From assembly GCA_000328365.1 (NCBI GenBank), contig KB299334.1:139750-203749 (forward strand): a stretch of 64,000 nt of DNA. Reading direction: 5' to 3'. The notes below the pieces were generated by a model that searched no databases, was not told the origin of the DNA, and saw only the letters and a list, made by a program, of their open reading frames with translations. Below are positions 1-13,384 of the stretch, piece by piece. Source of the DNA: Capitella teleta (taxonomy: Eukaryota > Annelida > Polychaeta > Capitellidae). The position numbers and the translations under genes are program-made. Each line of letters begins with the position of its first letter. The first letter of the stretch is position 1.

Positions 1-369
1 GCAATGCAGATGCGCTTTGTTGACAGGCCCTGTCACCTTGTGTAATGCGTGTATTATTTGATCATTAGATTACTCTTCCCTAGATATTAATTAGAATAAT
101 TAATTATACTATTTAATAATATTTTAAGTTTTTTTTTTTTTTTGGTCTAGATTTTTTTTATAGAAATTAGGGTTATTTTTGTACTTCTGAACTTCATTAT
201 TTACAGGATTTCTTCTCACTTCTGCTGAATCATGAATTGTGATTGTGAATGTAGTTAGTGGTTCAGTACTTGCTGAGTTGCATCAACGCTGAAGTTCCAT
301 GTCCCCCTAAACCTTCCTAATATTGGATTAATTTCAGATTCAAACACCAACATATTTACTCAACGTTGG

Positions 370-910
370 GTGTATGAACGCGTGACTCGTGGACAAACAG
401 AGCTACAACTTACAAGTCGCCAAGGAGCTTGCTCATGAGCCCCTCTACTCTGCCTGCAAATTCAACAGCCTCCACAGGAAATGCATCGACACCATCAAGG
501 CAACTTAGGACAAAAAGAGACGTGGAACTAAGAACTTTAGTACCCTCATGGATGACGTCATGCAACCTCTGCAGCTTGCAAACAGAATATTGAAGCTGCG
601 GTTGCCCACCCACTCCAGATGCTAGCTGAGAAGAAAGCTCTGGCTAAGGAGAACAAGACCCTGAAGAGGAAGCTAGAAGCCACTGACAATGAATGCCAGG
701 AAAACGAGACTCAGGTGCACCAAGAGCAGACAGAGCAATTTCTCAAGACATGCTCTGAGCTGGAAGTTGTATCCTGCTACTGTGCGGGTATCCACAAGCA
801 AGGAGCCATTCAACACGGAATTCGAAGTTGTGTGCGATGAGGACAAAGAAGAAACCTGGCATTTCCCCCTCCTGAAACATCTACGCAAGAGAGACATGAT
901 TGTTATTTGA
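370..910 (+). pseudogene. Decayed intronless coding-like segment, coiled-coil, unidentified
   Basis: Two overlapping frames give protein-like sequence without introns. One frame (from about 607) reads as a charged helix rich in Lys, Glu and Gln (MLAEKKALAKENKTLKRKLE). The text then continues in another frame (TEFEVVCDEDKEETWHF, near 815-865). An in-frame stop also interrupts the part before 600. The mix of stop, frame change and lack of introns suggests a decayed retrocopy of a coiled-coil protein. I do not recognise the parent gene. It could also be part of an unclassified repeat. Confidence 0.35.
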
Positions 911-1284
911 TTCTTTTTATTGATTATTTTATTATTTCTAAATTTTTAATTACTAGTATCTAATTTTTATCCCTAAAATAAAATCCACTCACCATTACCA
1001 TATACCCCACTTCTGAGTTTTGAGTTCACCCCAAAACAAAATGGTTTTAATTTAATTTTAATTTTTACATTTTTTTATTATTATTTTTGTCTTCTATGAA
1101 AAGAATCAATATCGTTGCAGTTAGAATTAATATCTTCCAATGAGTAATTATTACTTCATAGTCTTCTAAATGATGATATTGGTATACTTTTATGACATAA
1201 TTGAAACCATCTCTAATTAGGGCGGCCATTTTGAAGAAAAAACGAATATTTTGGCATAGTTGCACTGATTCTGGAAATGTATAG

Positions 1285-2105
1285 TCAGTTCGACATATCG
1301 TTACAAAATTCAATGTACGGGTATAGGGAGGGACTCGGGGATTCCAAATGGCTTCGAGTTATAGAGCAATTCGAGTAATTGGAGTTCGACATATCGAAAC
1401 TATACTTTAGTAACGGATGATAGAGGAGGATGCATCCCAAAAGTCAAATATGGCTTTTGATTGAAATTGTTTAGACATTACGTTTAGACATTACGGGTTA
1501 TTTCCTTGATGCATTGAGTTAATGTATGAGAGGTTTAGAATATCGTTTCTTCTCGCGTTCGATTTCATTGTGTCGTGATGTCATAAAATAAATGATCCTT
1601 TTGTTTACTGTTGTTAATGGGAGCCGTCGAGTGAGCAGATCTTCCAGCAGTTCTCATAGAAGAAATCTCGCACTCATATCGAATGGAGATGAGTGCGAAA
1701 TTTTGCCTGAGTGAGAAAGCAGTATTTTAATTTGTCTTGAATATTATCCATAGCTGACCAAATTTCTCAAAATTGATCTCTCGTCACTCACAAAAGCCCA
1801 TAGAATCGATCTAAAAAGGTTCCGAGATGAACAGAGGTCCTCTTTAGCATGACACAGTAATTCTAGTAATTTTATGATTTTAATAATGCATCTAAAACAT
1901 CAGAGGGATTACAATTTTGGGGAATTCCAACTGAGACTGATGTAAAAGTTGGGCGGAGTTCGACTTCTTGTTGTGCAAACTGTAAAGTGACACATAATTC
2001 GATGTAAGGGGATAGCAATGAACTCGGGGATTCGAAATGGCCCCGATATAACGAGAAATTCGAATAATGGTAGTCGGACGTATCGAGATTATACGGTACT
2101 GTTGT
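1285..2105. repeat. Two direct copies of a pogo/Tc1-like transposon end
   Basis: A block of about 110 bp at 1285-1415 (containing ggactcggggattcc and ttcgacatatcgaaactata) recurs in the same direction at about 1985-2100 with substitutions. The 'cgacatatcgaa' style is typical of degenerate pogo/Tc1-like termini, as also seen at 47037. No transposase is visible. It is either one element with duplicated ends or two nested MITEs. Confidence 0.4.
1537..1725 (+). repeat. Dispersed repeat, copy 1 (partner at 20585-20760)
   Basis: The segment runs from 'ctcgcgttcgatttc' through 'gtgatgtcataaaat' and 'aatgggagc' to 'gcctgagtgagaaag'. It matches the reverse complement of 20585-20760 over most of its length. 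No coding potential is seen. It is probably a non-autonomous transposon family. Confidence 0.5.
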
Positions 2106-3798
2106 TTTATTCTGTCTGTCTTAATAGTGTCTTTTACTGCCAAAACATTTTCCTCTTCGCGTGATCTCCATTGAGTTTTGTTTTTCTTCTAGTCTGTTCA
2201 CAAATCGAGATAACAATTTAATGCTCTGGAATGGCATGCAGCAGTTCCTTGTAGATAAATCTTTTAATCTGTCTTTTATGCCTATTAAAAATTATCCCTA
2301 AAGATTATGAGGTTCCTTATTATCAGATATTTGTTAACGGTGTTATATCGAATCTTATTGTGATATCAAAAAGATAACCGATATACCGTATTATTTGACA
2401 TTCCTGGCGATTTTTGGCAATGCGCCTTTACCAGGGAGAAGAGTGTTTCTATTTGGGGATCTTAGACAGAGAGCAGACTAATGGCAATGACATTAAATGA
2501 CAAAGCCAGCATGGCGCATTTCCTATAACTCAACTTGAGCATCCGTTCATAGAGTTATGGGATGTTTTTTTTTATATACAGTGCTCCCATAGTGCACTGC
2601 TTTGCTGCAAATCCAAGAATTGGTATCAGCAACTAAATTTACCAAAAAAAAAAGGAAAACTTATTTATCATAGTGGAGACATTAGCCAAACAGAAATTTT
2701 GCCTTCTGGCGTAATGGCCGAAATCTTCCCAACCTGTTCAGAGGATAACCTGGAGCTTCATAACCAGCACGTGGTTCTATCATTGTATCATTGTACATAA
2801 TTATACACGATGAAAATTTCCTGGTTTACGGTGAATGAAATAGCACACGGGGCTGTACTAGTAATTGCATGCGAAAAACGCACGTGTGAGCTTAACAATA
2901 ACTACATGTATTTCTCAACACAATTTGGGGCTGTTCTGTGCTTATAAGTACAAGCCGACATAAGAAATGTGTCATTCACAAAGTTGAACCATGGAGCAAT
3001 TGTATGTGAGAGCCATGGCACCAAACCGACGACTGAACCTATTTATTCGTTCATCTGGTTGTCGTAAAATTAAACGCGGATGGCCAAAATATCGTTTGAG
3101 AAGGGTAGGTTTGGGTTATGTGTAGGTTACCTGAACCCGTTGAGTATCGGCGTCAAAGTTTGAAGAAAAGTAGCCTTGTCATATGATTGGCATGCTTTGA
3201 CGCCACGTCATTTTTCATATTACATTATGTTTCCTGTCGAAATATACGAATATACCGGACAATAAATGCCGGATATCAGATATCCGATAATCCGGAACAT
3301 ATCCCTCTTCGTGCATCCTTACTCCTGAACGTTATCACGCATATCATTAGTGCTACAAATTATCAAGTAGCGCGTGGAATTATACTTGATAGCTCAATAA
3401 TAATGTGGCTTGGAGTCATTATCACGACATGTATCGCTATCATTCTCTGTATAAATGTATTTATTCACTTGCAGAATACGAACACAATAAAGATAAAGAA
3501 TGATAATGCGCACGATTGAATGAAACATAATCACCAGAAAACGGTTGAAGTAATTTCTTATTTTACGATGCACGCACTCTGAATCGTATGCTTATCACGT
3601 GACCATCAGCACTCGAAAGAGTGTCATTAGGACCCGCTGTTGCTGCATTGAAACTGGGTCATAAAAGGCTTGCTCACCACGCAGCATCGACGTGTGTTGG
3701 CTGTTAACAGATACTGCATGATACTTGCACAGCGATGTTTTGTCATCTGTGTCAGCCTTCAGCATAACGAACGCTGGCGTCAATGAACGCTGAGCAGT
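2106..3798. other. Upstream spacer of the GGT gene, no gene supported
   Basis: Open frames here are short and show no splice-compatible or family-like sequence. The stretch should contain the promoter and 5' UTR of the gene starting at 3799. I see no clear TATA box at a convincing distance. Confidence 0.4.
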
Positions 3799-6700
3799 AT
3801 GGATGAGCAAAGAGCCCTTCTTAGCACAAATCCAAGGAATAAATGGTGAGATTAGATCTTGTATTTCTATTCATTGGCTTCCTCGTTGTTATATTAAGAC
3901 TCTCTCTCTCTCTCTCTCTCTATTGGTTTAATACAAAGTGGGAGGTAAATATAGATTTTTGATGACTTGTTGATGTTTTTATTTTATATCTTCAGGCGAC
4001 CGGGACTCCCAAGGATTCTAGCGTTGGCAGCCATCAGTGTTGCATTTGTCGTTATTGGCGTGAGTTTTGCATCGACAGTCGGCAAGACGCACTCGGGCGA
4101 AATCGTCCAAGCGAAGCACAAAGCGATAAGAATAAACGTTGGGTTGTACAGCAATGCAGGGATTGCCTCTGACCATCACGAGTGTTCCGGTGTTGGCAGG
4201 TACACGATACTGTTTTCCTATTTATAAGAATAACTGCTTCGACCTATAACTTTCTAACACTATCAGTGAGTTCTGATTTTGTCTGAGTGTCCGAGTCTTC
4301 TTTGCTTTTCAGAAAAGTCTTAGAGGAGTGGGGAGGTTCATCTGTGGACGCAGCCATTGCAATTAACCTATGCGATGGTATCCACAATGCTCAGAGTATG
4401 GGCATCGGTGGAGGCTCTCTTATGATCGTTTATGATGTGTGAGTTGTGACTGCTTCCCTCATCCCTCAGCTTTGAAGCTGTGTAATTATATATTTACATG
4501 GGGCTTACTCAGACCGAGGAACGGAACCAAAAAGATTTTAATGGCGTTTGACTCTCGAGAGACTGCCCCTAGTGCTGCGACCTGGGACATGCTGCTCAGC
4601 GATGACACGCCAGGTACTACTATCACCTGAAATCAGCCATTGGATAATGTATTTTTGTCTGTCTAGCTGGACTATTGATCGGAACTCCAGGGGATCTCGC
4701 TGGGGCATACGAGGCTTGGAGGATCTTTGGTAGAATACCATGGGCGAAGTTGTTTCAACCGGCGATAGACTTATGCAAAAATGGCTACCGTGTTTCTGAA
4801 ACTCTAGCAGATAGGATCAACTCTTCCCTCGGTGACAAAATGCACCCTTCTCTACAGTGAGTCAATTGGGAATTTAGAACCACTTTACCAAATATTCGGC
4901 TCACAGTTCGATATTCCGAAATCCCGATGGAAGTTTACCACAAGCCGGTGACACGTTGTACAGACCAGAACTGGGGAAAACTCTAGAAGCGGTTGCTGAC
5001 AAGGGGCCTGATTCATTTTACAAAGGAGAATTAGCCGGAACTATTGTATCTGAAATACAACAGATAGGTGGGTTGTACTCGTTTTATCCTTACTGTATTT
5101 TTTATCATGCAAATACGTGAATAAATAGATGCATAACTATCACAATACATTTACAGTCTCGTCACTGGCGTTGATCGACTATGTGTTACGCGGAGTAGAC
5201 CAACGCCGGTGCATCTGTTAATCTGTTGCAATCTTTAGAGAGAGAGAGAAAAAGAAGTTATTATGTTTTGTAGGTTAATTTAACCACGGAATCCTGAAGC
5301 TTATGTGGTTCTTTATGATGATTAAACATTATTAAAAACAAGAAAACATGTGAATTTTACAATTATTTGACAAAAACATTTTTGCGTTCATTTGCATGTA
5401 TGTGCCAAGTTTTATTGAAATCAATGCATCCAAAGTACATGTAGTTCTAATCGTCACCTAAACACGTTTCCCGCAATTCTTCTATTGTATTTTTACGTTC
5501 CGGCAAAACCTGACGTGGCAAGATGATTTGGGCTCAATATTGTATTTCCCTAGAAGAGTATCATTTATTCCTTTAGTCAGATATTGAAGTATCATGTTAG
5601 GAATCTAAATATTATAAGGTTATTAAAATATGGTGATAAAATTATCCAGAAGTGTGCATAAATATATGGGTAGAGTAAATATTTGGTTCATCTAAAATAT
5701 TAATTCAGACACATATTATAGTGGCATATAGCAAACTTAATTATCAAATTATCAATAAGGCAAAATTTTAAGGCAGCAACAATTGCCTTATCTTTTCCAC
5801 ATAGTACAAATAGTATTTAACATATGTGGCGAAATACTTATTTTTAATGGCTGCGTGGCCATTTGTTCGAATGACGAAAAATGGGCGGGTGTTTTTAATG
5901 CACCTTCATTGCGCTAGCTTGGTAACAAATGTTTGTGTCCACTGAATTCCATTTAATTTCTATCACATCATAGTCAATAGACAAAAAGTGTACTCAATTA
6001 AAATCAGCGATCAGATGTTGCGAGAAAGTGTTATGAGAGGCCTACAATCAAACGTTTGGCACCCGAAATGAGCCTTTGGCAGTGATATCAGTAAAAGTGC
6101 GCTCAGTCAAAAACTAATTATACCAGTTAAATAACAAAGCTATGCTTGATTGTGTGTATAATTTCTCCATTTAACCCCCAAAATTCACGTCTCAAGTACT
6201 GCGCGTTTTATGTTAAGCCGAGAACTATACGAAAAAACCCTCGTACATATGAATGACCCTGTTCAACTAGGTCTCGTGTCAACTCGATTATAGAATTACA
6301 TGCAATGTCCCCCCCCCCCATCAGGCAAAGATATAAATAAAAGTGTTGCTTAAGGGCGCAACAACACTGAACAGTGTTACACGGTGGCGATCAAATGTCC
6401 ATTTCATGGTAATGGAAATGGATGGTTGTTATATAAAATTACTTCTTTCTTTCCATGTAATATTGCATGTATATGCGAAATGAATTTTTAGTTTATTTAT
6501 TTATTTTTCTATTATTTTATTTTTTTATATATATATATATAAATTTTTTTTTTTTTGGGGGGGGGGGGAATTTTTTATATTCATGTAAATAATATAATAT
6601 GGCAACGGGTTTCAAGTACGTTACCAAAATTTTGAGAATTCGAAACCCTTTCGTTGAAAACCCTCTTCGTCGAAGTGTTTTTGCTGGTCCCTTCAAGTTC

Positions 6701-9335
6701 GAGTTAGCGGGGTTTCACTGTATATTGCGTGTTAACAATCACAGTGTGTTGTTCTTCCTCGTGTATAAACCGTGAACTTTCATAATGAGGTATTTATAGA
6801 ACTCATGCCATATCTGAGACATGGCATTAAATGGGAAAAATCGTGCTTGATTATTTTCCAGGCACAAGGATTCAATCAAATTTGGAACAAGAGTAATATC
6901 AAGCGAAGGATCATGATAGTGTCATTTCTATAACCTAACATAACACGATTGCTCCGTGTTAAGTTCTCTAAACTGAATGTTCAATTTCTGTATTCAAAGG
7001 TGGTTTGATTACCAAACAGGATCTGCAAGATTACCAGGTGAGGATCTCTCTGCCGATGGAACACGCGTTGCCAGGGAAACGACGTCTCATCTTCCCTCGT
7101 CTTCCCTCGGGAGGAGCTGTGATGACCTTCATCCTCAACGTCATTCTTGGTAATTCAAAGCCCAAGACTATTAATTATTTCGTTCAAAGGCCGGTGTAAC
7201 AGTCTCTATAGTCCCCTGAATAGGTAGTCCGGTGGACTCTTAAGTCCTGGTTTGTAAAGTCTTAGGACTTCATGTGCTAGGAATAGTAGTCCAGCCGACT
7301 ACTTTTCCTAGGGCATGGGGGATAGTAGTCCCAGTGAAATTATACATACTAGGATGGATAGTCTTAGGACACTTGACCCTAAAGTAACAAGGTGTAGCAG
7401 TAGTGTGGGTAGGACTACTAGGACTACTATTTTCAAAATTTCAAGTAAATTACTAGGAATAGTGGTCCGTAAGACTACCTTTTCAGTATGACTATACACG
7501 CTGTTACACCGGCGTATTCTGATGCTGGTGATTGTATTTCACGCTAATGTTTCAGGCTTCTGCCAAATACGAAACTTAGGCAAATCCAAGTAATAATAAA
7601 TAAGTAATTAAAAACAACATATAGCGTAATATCCATATAATTAAATTCCAAGCTACTGCGAATTGGCGTTTTAACATTGCACGTGTCATTCCTGTACTTC
7701 TATGGTAAAAGATTAACGTGTGGATTCCCGATAAAAGACGTCTTTAATAGAAGATATATTTTCCAGCGTCGAACGTGACAAAGGAATCGTTACGGTCGGC
7801 TGATGGCTACCATGTCTTAGCAGAGATTTACAAATTTGCTTTTGCTGAGCGACTAAAACTTGGCGATGAAAATTTTACCAACACAACTCAAGTAAAGCTA
7901 TTTCCCCGAACGACGTCGTATTTTCCATTTTCTTTTGTAGGCAATCAGTGATCTGTTATCGACAGAGTATGCCAAGATAATAAGTAAGAAACTTGATCAC
8001 AAGCAAACCCACGATGCTGAGTTCTACGGAGCATATGATGCGATCACAGAGGACCACGGAACGGCACAGTACTCGGTCGTTGCACCCAACGGCGGCGCCA
8101 CCTCAATGACCAGCACTATCAACCGCAGGTCAATTGCCACAGTTATCCTTCCATTATATCCTGTAATAAAAGGCCTGTCAGTGCATCGTAGCATACTTTA
8201 CCATTGCGCAATCGTAAATTCAAATTTATTAAGTGAATGGACAAAATGGTTTATTGCGTAACAGCTTCGGTTGCAAACGTCGAGGGCGAAAGACGGGGAT
8301 CATCTACAACGACGAGATGGCTGACTTTGGCGTCCCTGGTGACGACTCGCTCGTGACGGAGGATTTGCCGAACGTCATCGCCCCCGGAAAGCGACCGCTG
8401 TCCTCGATGAGTCCGAGTATCGTGCTCAACGAACGGGGTGACGTGGAACTGGTTCTCGGAACGGCAGGGGGGACGAAGATCACCACGGTGAATGCATTTG
8501 TAAGTATAGCTTATACTCGTATAACTATAATGTCTAGAATAAACCCACTGCACTTTTCGGATATAAGTCAGCGCACACCGCTAATTTTTGTTCGTGCATT
8601 ACATTTTTGCGTGGCTCCTGTTGCCCTTTTCAGTGACCCTTCCCGTAATTAGATCGTGGATTCGTAGAATGACGCTCATATGCAATTAATACTCGACGAC
8701 CAAAGACTAACAGGTGAATAACAGGTGAATAGATGCTCAGGTGACAACAACACCCTTCGTTCTAGACGAGCTATACGATATGCAATTAGTCAATCTTCGT
8801 TTTGCTAAGTAAGGTATACACTCCAAATAAACATGGCTGATCTTATTCATAATAGTTCAAAACAATTATTGAATATGAGCGTGGGATTTTGTGATCTGAA
8901 CTTCTAAATCTAAAAGATGCCTACCCGGCCGAATTGAGTTCTGTAGTATTATAATATTGCTTGTAGGATCCCTAATGCACATAAAGTCACCGCTCATCTT
9001 TGATTACAGGTGGCCGCTGAGTATCTGCTGTTTGGTAAAACTCTACCAGAAGCAATGGACGTTCCCAGAGTGCACCATCAGTTGTTTCCCAACAAGCTGA
9101 TGTACGAGAGTGCAATCGGGCAGGTGAGAGTATTACAATATGGTTTACAATATCCATGCCCTTGAATGTTTTCTAGAGCATTGTTGATGATCTTAAAGCC
9201 AAAGGACATATTGTGTATGTTGACGATGAAATTGGATACACGCAGGGCGTTTCAGTGGAGTACACAAGCAAGGGGAAGGTGGTCACCGCAGTGAGTGATA
9301 AGAGAAAATCATCCGGGGGAACCGCCGGATTCTGA
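3799..9335 (+). CDS. GGT: Gamma-glutamyltransferase (glutathione hydrolase), 12 exons, complete
   Basis: The enzyme starts extracellular glutathione breakdown by cleaving or transferring the gamma-glutamyl group. Exons: 3799-3845, 3996-4199, 4313-4438, 4513-4613, 4667-4856, 4907-5067, 7000-7149, 7767-7891, 7941-8128, 8265-8499, 9010-9123, 9177-9335. All junctions are GT-AG and keep phase, giving 599 residues against 569 for human GGT1. Residues 1-22 form a cytoplasmic tail, then a hydrophobic anchor (ILALAAISVAFVVIGVSFA), so it is a type II membrane protein. Family residues are intact: the substrate-binding Arg in SRETAP, the autocleavage and nucleophile Thr in HGTAQYSVV, NDEMADFG, the PLSSM serines and the GGTKITT oxyanion glycines. 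The C-terminus SDKRKSSGGTAGF matches the human ending. The start was chosen because exon 1 (MDEQRALLSTNPRNK) joins in phase to the anchor exon. Vertebrate-style paralogy (GGT1, GGT5) cannot be assigned. Confidence 0.95.
5068..6999 (+). other. Large intron 6 of GGT, low-complexity only
   Basis: This 1.9-kb intron holds an AG microsatellite near 5238, a C10 run near 6310, and an AT dinucleotide run followed by T12-G12 near 6525-6570. A pogo-like terminal motif (gcggggtttcactgta) lies near 6708. No exon or coding sequence is visible. Confidence 0.5.
7190..7513. mobile_element. MITE in GGT intron 7
   Basis: The ends are inverted repeats of about 24 bp: gccggtgtaacag...tatagtc on the left, and its near-perfect complement ending gttacaccggc on the right. 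The interior (about 275 bp) is full of short mirrored 'tagtcc/ggacta' motifs and has no open frame of note. This is a non-autonomous DNA transposon. I could not define a target-site duplication. Confidence 0.8.
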
Positions 9336-12300
9336 TCAGGCTTTTAACAGTTTATAATTATAGAACCCATTATATTTTGACAACTGCAATTAACTCAACT
9401 AATGCTAAAGTGATAATCCGAAACCGGTTTTTGCTCTGAACTGATCGATGATACAAAGCACAACAGGTATATAAAATTCGAAATCAACTCTCTGGTGTCC
9501 TCTCTGTATATGAGGCTTCAATGAAAACCAGACCGACAGTCATTCAATGTTAGCTGTTTATACACAAATGCAGGATTCCTTAAAAAAGAAAATTTCTGCC
9601 CAAACATTTAAATTTAAAAGCAGGTTTTATGTTGAAAGTTGAAACCCACATTTGCTGTTGTTGTTGGAGTCGGCGAGGCATTCAAGGGCAGATCAACACT
9701 GACGTCAATGCGAACGATGGCAACTTGATTAAATGGATTAATGGATGCACAATGTTTGCTTCGTGACAGGGTCACGTGGTCACAGGCAAATGCCGATCAG
9801 TGGGCCACACACCGCACGAATGTGTTTGAAGTGAAACGCTCTCGAAGTCAGTTCTGCTGAACCAGTTATTTTGAGGATTGTTAAGTGTCTGCCAATCTAG
9901 ACGGCCTCCGGCATTGTGTCTTGTGTATAAAAGATATCTTTTCTGATTGAAATTTCTTGTAAGGGCGCATGAGAGCGGGATATAATGTGAAGTCAAGGCA
10001 GGGGAGAAGCTCTCATTATACAGCCCCGACCTCATGCCCTACAGTAAAATTTGGTGCGAAGCAAAAAGTTTGCATGAGTGCGTTTCTGAATTTAGAAATT
10101 TACATATTTTAATGTTTCCCGGTGCAAAGTTTTACTCTCCAAGAAAAATAAAATGCTATTAAAAATGTACAGTCTACTTTTTTTATTCACTTCCGGTATA
10201 CTTCATTTCATTCCATGCGACTATATTAGATGACGCTTTGATATATAATATACTCTGTGCAAAATATCATTGTGTAATGCTTCATCTCTCAGACACTCGG
10301 GCGTTATTAAGTCTACTTATTGCCTGCCCTCTTCAACTGAAGCCGTTCGAAGACGTGTTACAGACACGTGAACAAAAAACAATTTAACAGGAAGTCACAA
10401 AATTTCGCACATGTTTAGCTACTTAGCAACTTTGGGGCAATCGATATCGTTACCTGGACAGCCGTAATAATCTATTATAATTAATTAGATTAGCTTATTA
10501 GCTACCTGGGGCACACCAAATTGTCACGTTTGGTGTTTGATTACACATGCATGTGCGGATGTACATGTATAGGTAATCGAGGGTGTAAAACACAATTTCG
10601 AAAAAAATGCTCTCATCGATCGAGCTAACCAGAAGGGAATGCTTCAAACTTTTCCCGTCTAATTAATAACCACTCACAAATACAGTATTGGCACATTTAA
10701 TAGCACATGTCATCCCACAGACATGATATATTATGAGCATGATTGGTGACTTGACGCCAAGGGTGATGTTAAGTTCAACATTATTAGCAGAAGTTACATT
10801 AGCATTGCAATCATGACAATTAATGAGTCAAATCTTGGACGCGATGCTCTCTTGAAATACCCGGGATGCACTGTCATTCACAATACCTCTAAAGAGATTC
10901 TATGACACAATGTCTAAGGGGCTCCAATTAGCAAATTACATGATGTCAGAGAATTAATCGTGTTGTAATTGGGTCGATCTGTGATCTTCATGATATTACG
11001 TATTATATTGGTATACATAACACTTAGAAGTCAAACAAATCTTGTGATGAGGTGAACCATTTCGACTTATCTTGTTCACTATCGCTCTTCGTGTTCCCTT
11101 AACGCATAGGGTTTTTTTTTTGGTGCTAGCCGTGCAGTGAAACAGTTTAATTTGACTAATCATTAAATACTTGATCACTTTGACCCACGGTGAGAACTAA
11201 ATGCGGATCACCCCTTTCTTATAGGGGGGCGTGGTGTCAGCTCTGTTTTCTACCTTTCATCTTGATTTAGCATCTACACGGAAGACATCATAAGAGAAGC
11301 AATTAAAGTGCATCAAGGTTCGAGGGCGGACACTCGGTGATCTCAGACAACCTGATGACACCGAGTAAACTAAGATGCCAATGGCACTCCTGGGTGAAAG
11401 CAAAGATGCGCTATTTGCAGTACTGCTATCGAGAATTGTTGAAAAAGGCTGAGCCAACAGAGAAAAGAATTGCTGTTGAATTCAAAGAAAACCCCTGGCT
11501 TCTGTGGTTACTCGTTCGTCTTCCTTCTGTGTTACTTATGCTCATTTATTGTCGCGCAAAAGCGATTTCGCTTCTGTCGCTACATCATTATTGCACTTTT
11601 GGTTTTGTTTTGATTGGATAAATATATATCCATATTAATACCAGGTTTGACCTGGCTGCAGTTTTATGCCACCTGGGAAGATTGGTGTTGGTGGAGCCAT
11701 AATACAACATTTCCTGACATGAATAACGCTCACTTCTGGGTCTATTGACTATGATCCCGCGATCAATGACAAACGGAAGTGATGAAAGCACAATTTATGC
11801 ATCGCATGACGTAGATGATGAATACTCCTTCAGAACCAAGCGATTAAGATGAGGAGAAAAACATTCACACGAACAGGTCTATATTTACGATGGATTTCCC
11901 CATAACAATGCCCACTAGTCTCTCCTCTCGACATTCAAAGAGGCTTTGTATGGTTTCATCCGGAATACCCTTACACTGAGAAGCCTTTACCTGGCGCCTT
12001 TCATTCACCAATTATATAGGATGTGGCTAGTTAGTTAAAAAGAAAGGGATACAATAGATGAGAAAGACCAGGGATATATTATTGAAAATAATATCACGTG
12101 TTCATATGTATTGTGTGCACTGCAGGGTCTAAAACCTCTTGGTAAATGCTGTTTGTAATAGCTATAGTTGATAAATGCCTTGACTGGATATTATATTGTC
12201 TTTCAAATCCAAAAGAACATTTTCCATTTTCCTATTGACTCATTTTAGGTCATTTGGCCAAGCCTACTCGGTGCTTAAATTCTCAGCATTCTGTCTGCAT

Positions 12301-13230
12301 TTGGCCTGTCATACATCCCAGTCACCCAAATCCTGAGTGCATTTAAGCTGATTACTTCTTCGTCAATTGGCCACACGCAGTTACACCAATTTCTTGACCC
12401 ATTACCCACACACCTTGTATGAAGTCCCTAGACGAACTGATATCCACCATCAACTACTCTTTAACACTTCCCTGGTTGTTATTTGCAAGCTCTGGTCAAT
12501 ATCCACATAAAAAGTCACTTCGGTTATGCACGGGAAGAAACTTGTTATATTAAAACTTCTTGAAATGTTCCTGGAGCAAATTAGACGCTCGCCGGTTGTG
12601 AATGGTGAGAATAATTTTCCCCAAGTATGTTGTCAAATCAATTTGACTAGTAAATAGAAAATTATTGTACAAGAGCTTCAGACCTCAGATTACGTTTAAA
12701 AGTGTCGGTTGATGAACATGAGCGTATTTCTAACGGTTAAACATAACTAGAAAATTGAAGTCTCAGTTCCTGTGAAAGGAGGACACAAAAGCCGGAACTT
12801 CACTCGCAGGCTTTGGTGAGTTGCGTTGACAACGTGCTCTTTATTGTTCTCACCGTTGGCGACAGGCGAGTGTTAAATTTGCTCGCGGAACATATAAGAA
12901 AAAGTAATTTATTGTTCGATCAAAGCAGAAAAAAAAGACAACAAAACATTTAGAACAAAACATGTAATCGAACAAATATTAAGGTTGGGTTATATATTAC
13001 AATTCAAAGCATAACGATATGCAAATTCCAGACATTATAAACATATGTAAATACACCATCTGATAATTTATAAATCATTATCAATGATATTGTCATTTGG
13101 CAAGTCCACTAATTGCTTTGTCATGAATAATAATACTTTATAATGATTAGATCAATCCTAGTTGGCCTATTAGTACATAATATGATTATAATGCTATGCT
13201 CTACTAAGTCGAAACTCTTTGAGCGCATAA
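9336..13230. other. Gene-poor spacer with possible GGT polyadenylation signal
   Basis: An AATAAA hexamer lies at 10147-10152, about 810 bases after the GGT stop. It is a candidate, weakly supported, polyadenylation signal. Open frames in this 3.9-kb stretch are short and overlap on both strands without family resemblance. I see no RNA gene or transposon that I can define. Confidence 0.35.
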
Positions 13231-13239
13231 TTTTAATTC

Positions 13240-13370
13240 GTGATGGCGCAGTACGGTAGCGCGCTCGCAGAGGGTCGTGGGTTCGATACCTGGTTCGACA
13301 ACTTGCCAGGGTCAATATTCGCTGCCTGAAGACCCTCATGTTCACCACAGCATGACACATTGCATAGTAA
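13240..13370 (+). mobile_element. tRNA-derived SINE, family 1, copy 1
   Basis: It begins tgatggcgcagt.cggtagcgc (A box) and has a B box at 'gtgggttcgatacctgg'. The tail includes 'accctcatgttcaccacag' and 'catgacacattgcat', shared with the copy at 59387. It abuts the 3' end of a LINE fragment lying in the opposite orientation. Pol III-type promoter boxes are present, but no cloverleaf closes, so this is not a tRNA gene. Confidence 0.75.
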
Positions 13371-13384
13371 ATAATGATAAATAA

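Noticed and set aside
13240-13300. Possible tRNA gene
   Set aside because: A and B boxes are present, but there is no closed acceptor stem or cloverleaf, and the same body recurs at 59387 as a SINE.
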